This document shows, piece by piece, positions 54,382 to 63,003 of a stretch of DNA of 64,000 nt. The notes beneath the pieces are model-generated. The model was not told the origin of the DNA. It searched no databases and saw only the letters and a program-made list of their open reading frames with translations. Made by a program: the position numbers and the translations under genes. This DNA is from Myxococcus guangdongensis (GTDB taxonomy: Bacteria > Myxococcota > Myxococcia > Myxococcales > Myxococcaceae). The stretch is from the NCBI RefSeq assembly GCF_024198255.1, contig NZ_JAJVKW010000003.1, positions 186,001-250,000 on the forward strand, read 5' to 3'. Positions within the stretch are counted from its first letter, which is position 1. Each line of letters opens with the position of its first letter.

Positions 54382-54978
54382 TCACCAGTGGATGAGCAGG
54401 GAGAAGTCCTTGTAGGGCGGCTCGCCCGACTCCAGCTCGACGCGGAAGCGGCGCTCGGGGTTGGTCTGCAAGAGGCCGCTGCGCACCAGGCCGCTGCACC
54501 ATGCGGGGCCGAAGAACTCGTCCTTGAAGCTCAGGCGCGCGGTGGTGTCGGAGACGCGCTCGTACTCGCGCTCGCCGAAGGTGCTGGTGGCGCCCGCCAG
54601 GCCCGAGCCCACGGACAGGCCGCGGTGCGGGTCCTCGCCGGTGATGGCCATGACCATCTCGCCCACGGGGGCGGAGAAGACGTGGGAGGCGGCGGTGAAG
54701 GACAGCTGCTCCACGGCGGCCGCGTAGTCCTCGCCCAGCTTCTGGCCCACGGACAGGGCGCCCTCGTGCAGCAGCGCCAGGTAGTCGCTGGCGGCCCGGT
54801 GCGTGGGCGCGCCGCGCGCGGGGACGGCGGGGATGACGGGGGCTCCGGCGGCGATGGCGAGTGACTGGCCCATCCTCCTGGCGATGCTCTCCCTGAGGCA
54901 GTGGACGAACAGGTCGAGCACCAGGTGTTCGGGACGGCAGAGAGCCATGCGGGCTTGCAGGTGCGCAGGAGAGTCCAT
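54382..54978 (-). CDS. DUF2378 (TIGR02265) family protein
   Basis: 198 residues with no signal peptide. The family plan is visible: helical N-terminus, then VLDLFVHCLRESIARRMGQSLA, LALLHEGALSVGQKLGEDYAAAVEQ, ...TAASHVF, and the C-terminal aromatic end SLLIHW. TIGR02265/DUF2378 is a large paralogous family peculiar to myxobacteria; its role is unknown. AGGA 8 nt before the ATG. Convergent with thioredoxin. Confidence 0.7.
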   Translation of the reverse strand: MDSPAHLQARMALCRPEHLVLDLFVHCLRESIARRMGQSLAIAAGAPVIPAVPARGAPTHRAASDYLALLHEGALSVGQKLGEDYAAAVEQLSFTAASHVFSAPVGEMVMAITGEDPHRGLSVGSGLAGATSTFGEREYERVSDTTARLSFKDEFFGPAWCSGLVRSGLLQTNPERRFRVELESGEPPYKDFSLLIHW

Positions 54979-55044
54979 GTCACTTTCCTAGCGGCGCCCG
55001 GTGGGACAAGTCCAGGGGGGCTGGGTCGTCCGCGGGTCGCTCCG

Positions 55045-55917
55045 TCATTTGGCGACCGTGCAAACCCCTCCGCCGTTGAGGTGGGCCTGGTCGACGATGC
55101 TCTGGGTGACGAACTCCTGCAGCGTGCGCACATCGTGGGCGCCGGGCAGATACACCACGGGTTGACCCGCCGCGTCGCGCAGCTCGCCTCCGTCCCGACC
55201 TCGCAGGTCGGTGAGCAGCTGGGAGGCGAGTCCCTCCGGGGTGATGAAGTGGTCCTGCGTGGCCGTCGCGGCGATGGCGTCGAAGCGCAGCTGCACGCCC
55301 CGGTGGGTTCCGAGCCGGTCGTAGAACATGTGCTCCGCGTGGATGGTGACCTCCACGTCCGCGCGTGAGCCCTCGGGGACGATGATGCCCTGGGTACCAT
55401 CCACCCCGTTGATGCAGTCCACCATGCGCGCGTCGACGGGGAAGCCCATCCGGAAGTTGAACACACCCACACCGGACTTCACCGCGCGGCCCTCCACCCA
55501 GTAGCTGAAGCCGCGCTCGCGCATCATCCGGAGGTCCTCGGCGGAGACCTGTCCGTCCGCCAGCTCGGTGCCGTCGTGGGGAGGGCTGACCCGGAAGCCC
55601 ACGTTCCAGCGGCCCGCGGGCAGGCCCGTGAGCTCGGTGAGCGGGATGTCTCCCTTCTGCACGTCCACCAGCACGTGGCGTGGGCTGTCGCGCACCTCGC
55701 CGGACGCGGAGGTGAGGCGCACCTCGCCCAGGGACACCAGATACTTGGTGAACTGCACGGACCAGCTGTCCTGGAAGAGGGTGTCCGGCAGGCCGCGCTG
55801 GGTGCCGTCCCCGCCGCTCATCGTCACGCGCACGTCTCCGGTGGCCACGTTGTCGCACCCCGGGAGCGCCAGGGTGGCGAGCACGCAGAACAGGAGCCCG
55901 CTCAGGTTCGTTTTCAT
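55045..55917 (-). CDS. Lipoprotein next to the TonB-fusion receptor, possible metal-handling
   Basis: 290 residues. Signal peptide with lipobox TLALPGCDN. The mature part is beta-rich, with the pattern WSVQFTKYLVSLGEVRLT then VDVQKGDIPLTELTGLPAGRWNVGFRV, which recalls the MbnP type of copper-binding partner of TonB receptors, without a firm match. Notable: HAEHMFYDR, and Cys at DCINGVDG and the C-terminal CTVAK. It is divergent from the receptor at 56031 and shares a dyad (55934-55948) with the gene at 63004. Function is inferred from context only. Confidence 0.75.
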   Translation of the reverse strand: MKTNLSGLLFCVLATLALPGCDNVATGDVRVTMSGGDGTQRGLPDTLFQDSWSVQFTKYLVSLGEVRLTSASGEVRDSPRHVLVDVQKGDIPLTELTGLPAGRWNVGFRVSPPHDGTELADGQVSAEDLRMMRERGFSYWVEGRAVKSGVGVFNFRMGFPVDARMVDCINGVDGTQGIIVPEGSRADVEVTIHAEHMFYDRLGTHRGVQLRFDAIAATATQDHFITPEGLASQLLTDLRGRDGGELRDAAGQPVVYLPGAHDVRTLQEFVTQSIVDQAHLNGGGVCTVAK

Positions 55918-55933
55918 GTTTCCGAGGTGTATA

Positions 55934-55948
55934 TGTAACCAAGTTGCA
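55934..55948. promoter_or_regulatory. 15-bp dyad in the lipoprotein/receptor intergenic region
   Basis: TGTAAC-CAA-GTTGCA: left half TGTAAC and right half GTTGCA are inverted with one mismatch. It lies 17 nt upstream of the lipoprotein ATG and ~83 nt upstream of the receptor start. The same form (AGTAAC-TCA-GTTGCA) is at 63798-63812, with the same AAT after it. A shared operator for a dimeric regulator, perhaps of the Fur/Zur type, is inferred. Confidence 0.5.
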
Positions 55949-56030
55949 ATTCAAGCGGGGCCCGTTGTATCTGCGGGGGGCGACGTTCGCGGTGGCGGGT
56001 GCCGCCGAACCCAGGAGTGAGGGCCTCGCC

Positions 56031-58835
56031 GTGTGGATTGCGATGCTGGTGATGTGCGCGATGGGGGCGCTGGAGGAGGTGCCCATCACACCGCCGGTTC
56101 CGGTGGAGGCGGCGGCGCCATCGATGCCCGTGGATGCGCCGGTGTTGGAGCGGCCGGCGACGGTGGTGTTGCGGTTGACCATCGACGAGGCGGGCGAGGT
56201 GTCGCGCGCGGAGGTGCAGTCGTCCGCGGGGCCGGTGTTCGACCGGGCGGCGATGGAGGCGGCGGTGCGCTGGCGCTTCCAGCCGGCGCGGCGGGGCGAG
56301 GCGCCGCTCGAGGTGCGGGTGGATGTGCCGGTGCACTTCGTCCCGGAGTCAGCGGGCGGTGTGAGCACGCACCATCATGGCGAGGCGATGGCCGCCACGG
56401 CGGTGCCGGCGCGAGGCGGTGAGTCGACGGGCGACTGGTCCACGGCGGTTGCTTCGGCGACTGGCCCGAGCGATGGGCCGGAGTCCCGCTCGTCGCGGGG
56501 AGCTTCGGCGCGAAGCGCGGCGACTGACGCTGAATCGCCCAGTGATGCGCCCGGCTCCGGGGCGGAGTCACGTTCGTCGCGGGGGGCTTCGTCTCAAGGC
56601 GTGGCGGCTGGCCGAGCGTCGCCAGGCGAGGAGACGGGCCTCGCGTCATCGACGCAGGCTGGCTCTGCTTCGACCCCGGGTGACGCGGAGGGTTCGACTT
56701 CGTCCGTGGAGCAGGGCGCCACGAAGGAGTCGAAGTCCTCCGAGCGGGTCCTCTCCACCACCGTCCGCGATGTCGCCGCGGCGCCGCCGCCGGTCGCGGT
56801 GGGCGACTTCCACATCGAGGTGGGGCAGCTCGCGGACGTGCCGCGCAACTCGGCCTCGGACCTGATGCTGCTCGCGCCCGGCGTGATGCTCGCGAACCAC
56901 GGTGGTGAGGGACACGCGGAGACGGTGTTCATCCGGGGCTTCGACGCCGGCGAGGGCAAGGACGTGGAGATGCGCCTCAACGGCGTGCCCCTCAACGAGG
57001 TCTCCCACTCGCACGGCCACGGCTACGCGGACACGTACTTCATCATCCCGGAGTTGGTGCACGCGCTGCGCGTCACCGAGGGACCTTACGACGCCTCTCA
57101 AGGCGACTTCGGCGTGGCGGGCACGGTGGAGTACCAGCTCGGGCTGGCGCGCCGGGGGCTCACCACGTCGGTCAGCTACGGCAGCTTCGCCTCGCGTCGG
57201 CTCGCGCTGGTGTGGGGCCCTCCGGAGTCCAGTGAGGCCACCTTCGTGGGGCTGCTGCTGCGACAGGGTAACGGCTTCGGACCCAACCGCACGTACGCCA
57301 ACGCGAGCGCCATGGCGCAGGTGGAGCTGCTGCTCGGTGATGACACCCGGCTGCGGTTGCTCGGGACGAGCTACGGCGCGCGCTTCTCCTCGGCGGGCGT
57401 GGTGCGCGAGACGGACGTGGTGGACTCGCGGTTGCCCTGTGCGCCGGACGCGGACTCGCAGTTCTTCTGCTTCTACGACGAGAACCAGGGCGGCGCGAGC
57501 CAGCGCCACATCGTCTCCGCCGAGCTCCAGTCGCGACTGAAGCGCGGTGGGCGGCTGGTGCAGCAGGGGTACGTGGTGCTTCGCCAGACGCGCATCCGCG
57601 ACAACTTCACCGGCTTCGTCCAGGACACTCCGCCCGTCGGTCAGTCCCAGCGTGGCGACACGGCGGAGGGGTTCTACCGGGGCAATACCCTGGGCCTGCG
57701 TGGTCGATACATCCCGGGTCTCACGCTGCTGGGTGAAGCGCGTCCGTTGGAGCTGGGCTACGTGGCCCGTTACGACGACGTGCGCACGCGCTCGCGGCGA
57801 CTGCGGGACAGCGGCGGCGCGCCCTACGCCACGCTCTACGACAACCAGGTGCGCACCACGAACCTGGGGGGCTACGCGTCCCTGCGCGTCTCGCCCCGTC
57901 CCTGGCTCACGCTGCGGGCGGGCCTGCGACTGGACACGTTCCTGTTCGGCGTGGAGGACTTGAACCGTCCCGCGGTGGACCGGGACGGGCCTCGGCTCAC
58001 GGACGAGTCCGTGGATGCCTATGGCTTCTTCGCCAGCCCCCGGGCCAGCGCGGAGGTGAAGCTGTCCCCCCGGCTCACGTGGATGACGAGCGCGGGGCTC
58101 GGCGCGCGCTCCAGTGACGCGGCCGCGCTGTCGGATGCGGAGCTGGCGCCGTATGCGCGGGTGGCCTCGGGAGAGACGGGGCTCGGCTGGCGACTGGAGG
58201 GCGAGGGGAGCCCGTACACACTGGAGGCACGTGGCGCTGTCTTCGCGACCCGCGTGTCGCAGGACTTCGTCTTCGACGAGCGCCTGGGCCGCAACCAGCC
58301 CATCGGCGCGTCGCAGCGCCTGGGCGCCTTCGCCACGGGGCGCTTCGTGTGGAGCGAGTGGATGGACGTCCAGGCCTCCATCGCCTGGGCGCGCGCCACG
58401 CTGCCCGCGCCCGGTGCGTCCGCGTGGAAGCTGTGGGATGGCGCGGTGATGCCGTACATCCCGTCGCTGCTGGGTCGACTGGATGCGTCGGTGCGTGGCG
58501 ATGTCACGCTCGCGGGTGAGCGTGTGGGGTGGAACGTGGCGCTGGGGCACAGCGCGGTGGGGCCTCGGCCGCTCCCGCTCGACCGCTACAGCGAACCCGT
58601 CTTCCTGTTCGATGTGGCCACGCGCGCGCGCTGGAGCTGGGTGGAGTTCGGCGTGTCCGTGGAGAACGCGCTCGACACGCGCTGGCGTGAGACGGAGCTC
58701 AATTACGTCTCCAACTTCCGAGGGGCGGATGCGCCCGCTTCGCTGCTCGCGACGCGGCACTTCACCGCGGGGCCCCCGCGCACCTTCCGGGGGACTCTCA
58801 CGCTGTATCTGGACTTCGAGGAGGACTCTCCATGA
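56031..58835 (+). CDS. TonB-C-domain / TonB-dependent receptor fusion
   Basis: 934 residues from GTG 56031 (GAGGG 6 nt upstream; a TTG at 55944 is in frame). After a signal-like segment (MWIAMLVMCAMGALEE) comes a TonB C-terminal-type domain (~35-115: VVLRLTIDEAGEVSRAEVQSS, AAMEAAVRWRFQPARR), a ~130-residue Ser/Ala-rich linker, the plug domain (~265-395: IRGFDAGEGKDVEMRLNGVPLNEVSHSHGHGYADTYFIIPE) and the 22-stranded barrel to residue 934 (...LYLDFEEDSP). HSHGHGYAD in the plug is unusual and may bind metal. It would import a ligand across the outer membrane. It overlaps the Tat gene by 4 nt. Confidence 0.88.
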   Translation: MWIAMLVMCAMGALEEVPITPPVPVEAAAPSMPVDAPVLERPATVVLRLTIDEAGEVSRAEVQSSAGPVFDRAAMEAAVRWRFQPARRGEAPLEVRVDVPVHFVPESAGGVSTHHHGEAMAATAVPARGGESTGDWSTAVASATGPSDGPESRSSRGASARSAATDAESPSDAPGSGAESRSSRGASSQGVAAGRASPGEETGLASSTQAGSASTPGDAEGSTSSVEQGATKESKSSERVLSTTVRDVAAAPPPVAVGDFHIEVGQLADVPRNSASDLMLLAPGVMLANHGGEGHAETVFIRGFDAGEGKDVEMRLNGVPLNEVSHSHGHGYADTYFIIPELVHALRVTEGPYDASQGDFGVAGTVEYQLGLARRGLTTSVSYGSFASRRLALVWGPPESSEATFVGLLLRQGNGFGPNRTYANASAMAQVELLLGDDTRLRLLGTSYGARFSSAGVVRETDVVDSRLPCAPDADSQFFCFYDENQGGASQRHIVSAELQSRLKRGGRLVQQGYVVLRQTRIRDNFTGFVQDTPPVGQSQRGDTAEGFYRGNTLGLRGRYIPGLTLLGEARPLELGYVARYDDVRTRSRRLRDSGGAPYATLYDNQVRTTNLGGYASLRVSPRPWLTLRAGLRLDTFLFGVEDLNRPAVDRDGPRLTDESVDAYGFFASPRASAEVKLSPRLTWMTSAGLGARSSDAAALSDAELAPYARVASGETGLGWRLEGEGSPYTLEARGAVFATRVSQDFVFDERLGRNQPIGASQRLGAFATGRFVWSEWMDVQASIAWARATLPAPGASAWKLWDGAVMPYIPSLLGRLDASVRGDVTLAGERVGWNVALGHSAVGPRPLPLDRYSEPVFLFDVATRARWSWVEFGVSVENALDTRWRETELNYVSNFRGADAPASLLATRHFTAGPPRTFRGTLTLYLDFEEDSP

Positions 58836-59680
58836 ACTCGCCCGTGTTTCCTCGCGGCATGTCCCGCCGTGCCTTCACGCTGGGCCTGGGCGCGGCCCTC
58901 GCGACAGGAGGCTCCGCCTGCGGACTGTCCGGCACGGGTGGTCGCGGCATCGTGTTCCACATGGGCCTGCGCACTGCGCTCGCGCCCGAGTCCACGCAGG
59001 TTGGTGAGTTCACCACGGACACGGGCTGGGGCGTGCGGCTCACCTCGGCGCGGATGGTGCTCGGACCCATCTACCTCTTCGAGAACGCATCCCCCCTCCA
59101 GCAACAGGCGCGCGGGGTTCTTCGCTCGCTGATGGACATCCTCGTCCCCACGGCCCACGCGCACGACGGAGACTTCTTCTCCGGAGGCACCGTGCTGGGC
59201 GAGTGGGACCGCGAGGTGGTGTTCGACCTGCTCAGCAGTGGTGAGGCGCGAGTGCTCGGGCGTTCTCCTGGTATCGCGGGTCGTGCGCGCTCGTTCTCCC
59301 TGCTGCTCCAGCCGCCCTCACGCGCGCTGGGCGAGGAGGGCGCCGCGCTGCAGGGCCACTCCGTGCTGATGGAGGGCACCGCCTTCCGGGGCGAGCAGCG
59401 CATCCCCTTCCGTGTCGCGCTCGACTTCCCTCCACCCGTGGAACTCCAGCGCGTGGACTTCGTGCCCATCGAAGCGGACCTGGACGATGACGGCCTCTTC
59501 GTCGTGGAGGTCCGCCCCCATCAGTGGTTCCAGGGGGCGCACTTCGACCGGCTCCCGCCCTCCACCGATGGGCTCGCGGTGGACATCACGCCCGAGACGC
59601 AGGTGCACCGCGCGTTGTCCGTCAACGTGCGGCGCTTCACCGCCTTCTCGGGCGCGTGGGAGCCGGGCTTCACCTCATGA
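58832..59680 (+). CDS. Tat-exported lipoprotein coupled to the receptor
   Basis: 282 residues. Twin-arginine signal: MSRRAFTLGLGAALATGG followed by SACG, i.e. a Tat signal ending at a lipobox-like Cys. The mature part (beta-rich) has GWGVRLTSARMVLGPIYLFENAS, related in style to the FTKYLVSLGEVRL segment of the 55045 lipoprotein; HAHDGDFFSGG is a possible metal-binding His cluster. ATGA overlap with the receptor implies joint translation. It likely acts in the periplasm as a partner or cofactor-loaded protein of the receptor. Confidence 0.75.
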   Translation: MNSPVFPRGMSRRAFTLGLGAALATGGSACGLSGTGGRGIVFHMGLRTALAPESTQVGEFTTDTGWGVRLTSARMVLGPIYLFENASPLQQQARGVLRSLMDILVPTAHAHDGDFFSGGTVLGEWDREVVFDLLSSGEARVLGRSPGIAGRARSFSLLLQPPSRALGEEGAALQGHSVLMEGTAFRGEQRIPFRVALDFPPPVELQRVDFVPIEADLDDDGLFVVEVRPHQWFQGAHFDRLPPSTDGLAVDITPETQVHRALSVNVRRFTAFSGAWEPGFTS

Positions 59681-60928
59681 GGTGCTCGCGCCACCGGGCA
59701 CGGGCGAGGCGCTCCGGCTGGTCGCGCGCGAGATGCTCAGCCACACGAGCGTCACGGCGAGCCAGCCCACGGTGAGCGCCCGCCACGACAGGGGCGTGTT
59801 CGCCTGGACGAGCCACAGCGTCACGGCGCCACCCATGGCGAACACCCGCGCCATCTCCAGCGGCAGGCCCCAGCGCTTGGACTCCATCATCCCGCCCCAC
59901 GCGGTGGCCATGCCCCAGAAGAAGACGCTCAGCATCAACTTCTGCCAGCCCACGAGCGGCGAGGCGTGGTGGCTGACCAGCAGCATGAAGGGCATCGACG
60001 CAATCATCTGGAAGACGAGGTAGCCGCGGATGTTCGGCAGCTCGGTGGACTGGAACTTCACCTCCACGCCCGTCTGGTTCCACTTCGTCTCCACGCGGGC
60101 CGGCAGGTCCGAGGGACGCCAGCCGGTGGGCATGACCCAGAGGCGGAGACGGTCCCACCAGCTGCGCGTCTTCACCGCGTCGCTGCAGAGCTTCGCCCAG
60201 AACTGGAAGTTGATGACGGTGGGGTCCCACGTGTTGGGCGGCGTGGTGACGCCGTAGGAGCACTCCTCCGTCTCCTCCTGGTACGTGCCGAACATCTTGT
60301 CCCAGATGATGAGGAAGCCCGCGTAGTTCTTGTCGATGTAGAGGTCATTGCGCGCGTGGTGCACGCGGTGGTGCGAGGGCGTGTTGAGCCAGGATTCAAT
60401 CCACCGGGGCATCTTGGGGATGACGCGGGTGTGGGGGATGAACTGGAGCACCAGGTGGAAGGCCACCATGGCGAGCACGGCCTGCGGCGAGAAGCCGACG
60501 ATGACGAGCGGCCAGTAGAACAGGAACGAGAACAGCCGCTGGGTGACGCTGGCGCGCAGGGCCACCGCGTAGTTGAGCTCCTCGGTGGAGTGGTGCGGCG
60601 AGTGCGCGGCCCAGCCGATGTTGGTGCGGTGTCCGAAGCGGTGGAACCAGTAGAAGAGGAAGTCGACGCCCAGGAAGAGTCCGACGAGCGCCCACGGCGA
60701 CGCGCTGTCGATGCGCCAGAGGGACAGCTCACCCAGCAGGGTGAACAAGGGCAGCACCATCAGCGCCACGGCCACGTTGACGCACTGGTTGAGGACGGCG
60801 GTGCCCACGCTCGCGATGGAGTCCTGGAAGCTGTAGTAGCCGTTGCGCTTCGCCACGCAATAGATGAACTCGCCCAGCGCCAGCGCGATGACGAAGGGCG
60901 TGGCGATGGCGTAGACGTTGATGGACAT
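59675..60928 (-). CDS. Sterol desaturase/fatty-acid hydroxylase-superfamily membrane di-iron enzyme
   Basis: 417 residues. The eight-His cluster is present: HRFGH (~95-99), HSPHHS (~108-112), HTRVIPK-type spacing and SHHRVHHARN (~187-195). Several hydrophobic segments flank it (4-6 helices: ~5-25, 45-65, 75-95, 135-165, and a C-terminal cluster ~310-400). The class hydroxylates lipids or forms desaturated or ether-lipid products at a di-iron centre; the plan resembles alkylglycerol monooxygenase (AGMO). Convergent with the Tat gene (6-nt overlap) and divergent from the Crp gene. Confidence 0.85.
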   Translation of the reverse strand: MSINVYAIATPFVIALALGEFIYCVAKRNGYYSFQDSIASVGTAVLNQCVNVAVALMVLPLFTLLGELSLWRIDSASPWALVGLFLGVDFLFYWFHRFGHRTNIGWAAHSPHHSTEELNYAVALRASVTQRLFSFLFYWPLVIVGFSPQAVLAMVAFHLVLQFIPHTRVIPKMPRWIESWLNTPSHHRVHHARNDLYIDKNYAGFLIIWDKMFGTYQEETEECSYGVTTPPNTWDPTVINFQFWAKLCSDAVKTRSWWDRLRLWVMPTGWRPSDLPARVETKWNQTGVEVKFQSTELPNIRGYLVFQMIASMPFMLLVSHHASPLVGWQKLMLSVFFWGMATAWGGMMESKRWGLPLEMARVFAMGGAVTLWLVQANTPLSWRALTVGWLAVTLVWLSISRATSRSASPVPGGASTS

Positions 60929-60964
60929 GCCCTCGGGTGTACGGCGCCCGGCTCGCTGGGCGCC

Positions 60965-60978
60965 TTAACCTGGGTTAA
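60965..60978. promoter_or_regulatory. TTAACC-TG-GGTTAA dyad between the hydroxylase and Crp/Fnr genes
   Basis: TTAACC (60965-60970) and GGTTAA (60973-60978) are perfect inverted copies, followed by CC. It lies 18 nt before the GTG at 60996 and 37 nt before the hydroxylase ATG at 60928, a classical spot for an operator of the Crp/Fnr regulator. Confidence 0.45.
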
Positions 60979-60995
60979 CCTCGTCCCACCTACCC

Positions 60996-61583
60996 GTGAG
61001 ATTCCCGACGCTCTACGAGCAGCTCGCCCCGCTCGGCCCCATTCCCCCGAGTGAATGGGAGCGCGCCGAGTCGTTCGCGAGGGAGCAGGCGGTGGAGCGC
61101 AAGGCCCACTTCCTGCGTCCCGGAGACGCGGCGGACCGCTTCGCCGTGGTGCTCCAGGGCGTGTTCCGGCTGGTGCGCGTCTCCGCCCGAGGCGGCGAGT
61201 CGGTGAAGGCGTTCCGCGCCGAGGGTGAACTGCTGGGGGCCTACGCGGAGATGCTCCAGCGTCAGCCCTCGATGACGTCCATCGAGGCGCTGGAGCCCGC
61301 ACGGGTGCTGGTGTTCCGCACCCAGGACTTCCAGGCGCTGGAGGAGGGCCACACGTGCTGGGTGCGCGTGGCGCGCCGCGTCGCCGAGCGGCACTTCCTC
61401 TTGAAGGAGCGCCGCGAGCAGGAGTTCCTGGAGCTGTCCGCGGAGGAGCGGCTGGACACCTTCTGGGCGGAGCACCCGCACCTGCGCGGGCGCGTGCCGC
61501 AGCGCGACGTGGCGGCCTACCTGGGCATCACCGAGGTGGCCCTGAGCCGCATCATGTCGAGACGGCGCAAGCGCGCCGAGTGA
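60996..61583 (+). CDS. Crp/Fnr-family regulator with a cyclic-nucleotide-binding-like domain
   Basis: 195 residues from GTG 60996. Residues ~20-120 are a cNMP-binding-type beta-barrel (FLRPGDAADRFAVVLQGVFRLVRVSARGGESVKAF, GELLGAYAEML); residues ~150-190 hold the HTH (RVPQRDVAAYLGITEVALSRIMSRRRK). The Arg-Ser cAMP site is not visible, and the C-terminal DNA-binding domain is short, so it could respond to another ligand. It is divergent from the di-iron enzyme, its likely target, and sits inside the receptor region. Confidence 0.85.
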   Translation: MRFPTLYEQLAPLGPIPPSEWERAESFAREQAVERKAHFLRPGDAADRFAVVLQGVFRLVRVSARGGESVKAFRAEGELLGAYAEMLQRQPSMTSIEALEPARVLVFRTQDFQALEEGHTCWVRVARRVAERHFLLKERREQEFLELSAEERLDTFWAEHPHLRGRVPQRDVAAYLGITEVALSRIMSRRRKRAE

Positions 61584-61644
61584 AGCCCGCACCGTCCGTT
61601 CACGATGGGGCTCGCGCGGCGCGCTCGAGACTTCGCGGCGCGCT

Positions 61645-62895
61645 TCAGTACCGCTCGAAGACGAAGGTGAACTTCTCCAGCGGAGTCGGGCCGTAGGTGA
61701 GGCGCAGGAAGCGGTCTCCGGCGGGCGCGGTGAACTTCAGCGTGTGGGTGATGGCGGGCAGGCAGACCTGCGGCGCGGGCGTCACGGTGGAGGGAATCAC
61801 CACCTCGGCGTCCGTCACGTCGTGCACGACGATGGGCACGTCCTGGTTCAGGTAGAGGATGACCGGCCGGTCGCGCTCGTCCGAGACGACCTCCGAGTAG
61901 CCGAGGAACGCGCCGCCGTTCGCCGGGAGCGTCAGCTCGTAGAACTCGTGGGGCGCGTCCGTCGCGGGATACATGGCCGTGGGGGATGCACCGGCCGTGA
62001 CGGCGACGGGGGCCTCCAGCAGCGCATGACCACAGGCGTGCTCGGTGACGCCGTCCCGCTTGCCCGTGGTGAAGTCGAGCCGTCCATCCCCGAGGCTCGC
62101 GTGCGCCGTGTCCAACGCATGGCCCGCCTCGTTGCGCAGCTGCGTGAGGTCCACCGAGTAGCGGCTCTCCTCCTCGAGCGGCGGCAGGTCTGACTCTGGC
62201 CGGGGAATCGAGACGGTGAGCGTCAGCGCGTCCTCGGACCAGGTGCCCGTCAGCAGGCGCGGAGCGTTGGCGGGCGTGCTCTCATCCCGCAGCGTCACCC
62301 GGCCCTCCGCGACGTCCATCTTCTCGTTGAACGTGACGGCGACCAGACGCCGCAGCGACGTGTTCGTGCCGACCTTGTACGTCTGCACGGGCAGCACCCC
62401 CGTGGCGCCCTCCGTCGGATTCGAGGACACGACGTGGGGCCGCGCGACGTCCGCACCCACCTGGAACGAGAAGCTGTAGGCCGTCGCCTGGCGGTTGCCC
62501 GCGAGGTCCTCGAACCGCTCCACCGTGACGTCCACCTTCGCCCCGGCGCGCAGGGGCTGCGTGGGATGCGCGATGAGCGTGCGCCCCTGGTCCTCCCAGT
62601 GCCCCGTCTCCAGCGAGAGGGAGACGTCGCCGTCCGCGGCGCGCACCGTGCCCGAGCCCTGTCGGACGGGCTCGCTGAAGCGCACCGTGAGCGCGCTGCC
62701 CGGGGCGATATCCACGGCGTCGGCCGTGGGCGTGGTGCCCGTCACCGTGGGCGGCGTGGTGTCTCCCGCGTCGGGGCCCGCGTCCGTCGTCGTTCCTCCA
62801 TCGGGAGGCGCGGGCGTGGGGTCGTCGTTGTCGCAGCCCGTCAGGGCCAGCAGGGTGCAGGTGGCCAGCAGCGTGGCCGCGTTGGAGAAGCGCAT
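61645..62895 (-). CDS. Lipoprotein with Ig-like domains and a C-terminal HACxHA domain
   Basis: 416 residues. The signal peptide ends ALTGCDN (lipobox), then an Asp/Thr/Pro linker. Two Ig-like (Big_5/SbsA-type) domains at ~45-160 (TVTGTTPTADAVDIAPGSALTVRF) and ~165-285 (PHVVSSNPTEGATGV). Residues ~290-416 begin EHACGHALLEAPVAVTA and end LRLTYGPTPLEKFTFVFE, a domain shared with the next two genes, with a conserved Cys at VCLP. The His/Cys motif may bind metal. Likely on the outer membrane, facing outward. No name known. Confidence 0.75.
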   Translation of the reverse strand: MRFSNAATLLATCTLLALTGCDNDDPTPAPPDGGTTTDAGPDAGDTTPPTVTGTTPTADAVDIAPGSALTVRFSEPVRQGSGTVRAADGDVSLSLETGHWEDQGRTLIAHPTQPLRAGAKVDVTVERFEDLAGNRQATAYSFSFQVGADVARPHVVSSNPTEGATGVLPVQTYKVGTNTSLRRLVAVTFNEKMDVAEGRVTLRDESTPANAPRLLTGTWSEDALTLTVSIPRPESDLPPLEEESRYSVDLTQLRNEAGHALDTAHASLGDGRLDFTTGKRDGVTEHACGHALLEAPVAVTAGASPTAMYPATDAPHEFYELTLPANGGAFLGYSEVVSDERDRPVILYLNQDVPIVVHDVTDAEVVIPSTVTPAPQVCLPAITHTLKFTAPAGDRFLRLTYGPTPLEKFTFVFERY

Positions 62896-62966
62896 CGGGT
62901 GTGACCTCGCGAGGGTGAGTCAAGGACGAGGGCGGAGCACCCCTGGATGTCTGGGATGCCCCGCCG

Positions 62967-62983
62967 GCAGTCACGCGGACTGC
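62967..62983 (-). terminator. Small stem-loop 3' of the HACxHA gene
   Basis: GCAGTC (62967-62972) and GACTGC (62978-62983) are inverted copies with a 5-nt loop, 21 nt past the stop of the gene at 63004. No T-run, so only a possible terminator. Confidence 0.3.
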
Positions 62984-63003
62984 TTGCTACGGGTCAGCGA
63001 CTG

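Noticed and set aside
54382..55917. Assigning the 55045 lipoprotein firmly to the MbnP copper-binding family
   Set aside because: Only a loose pattern of strands (VQFTKYLVSLGEVRL, LPAGRWNVGF) resembles MbnP; without a profile search the family name would be a guess.
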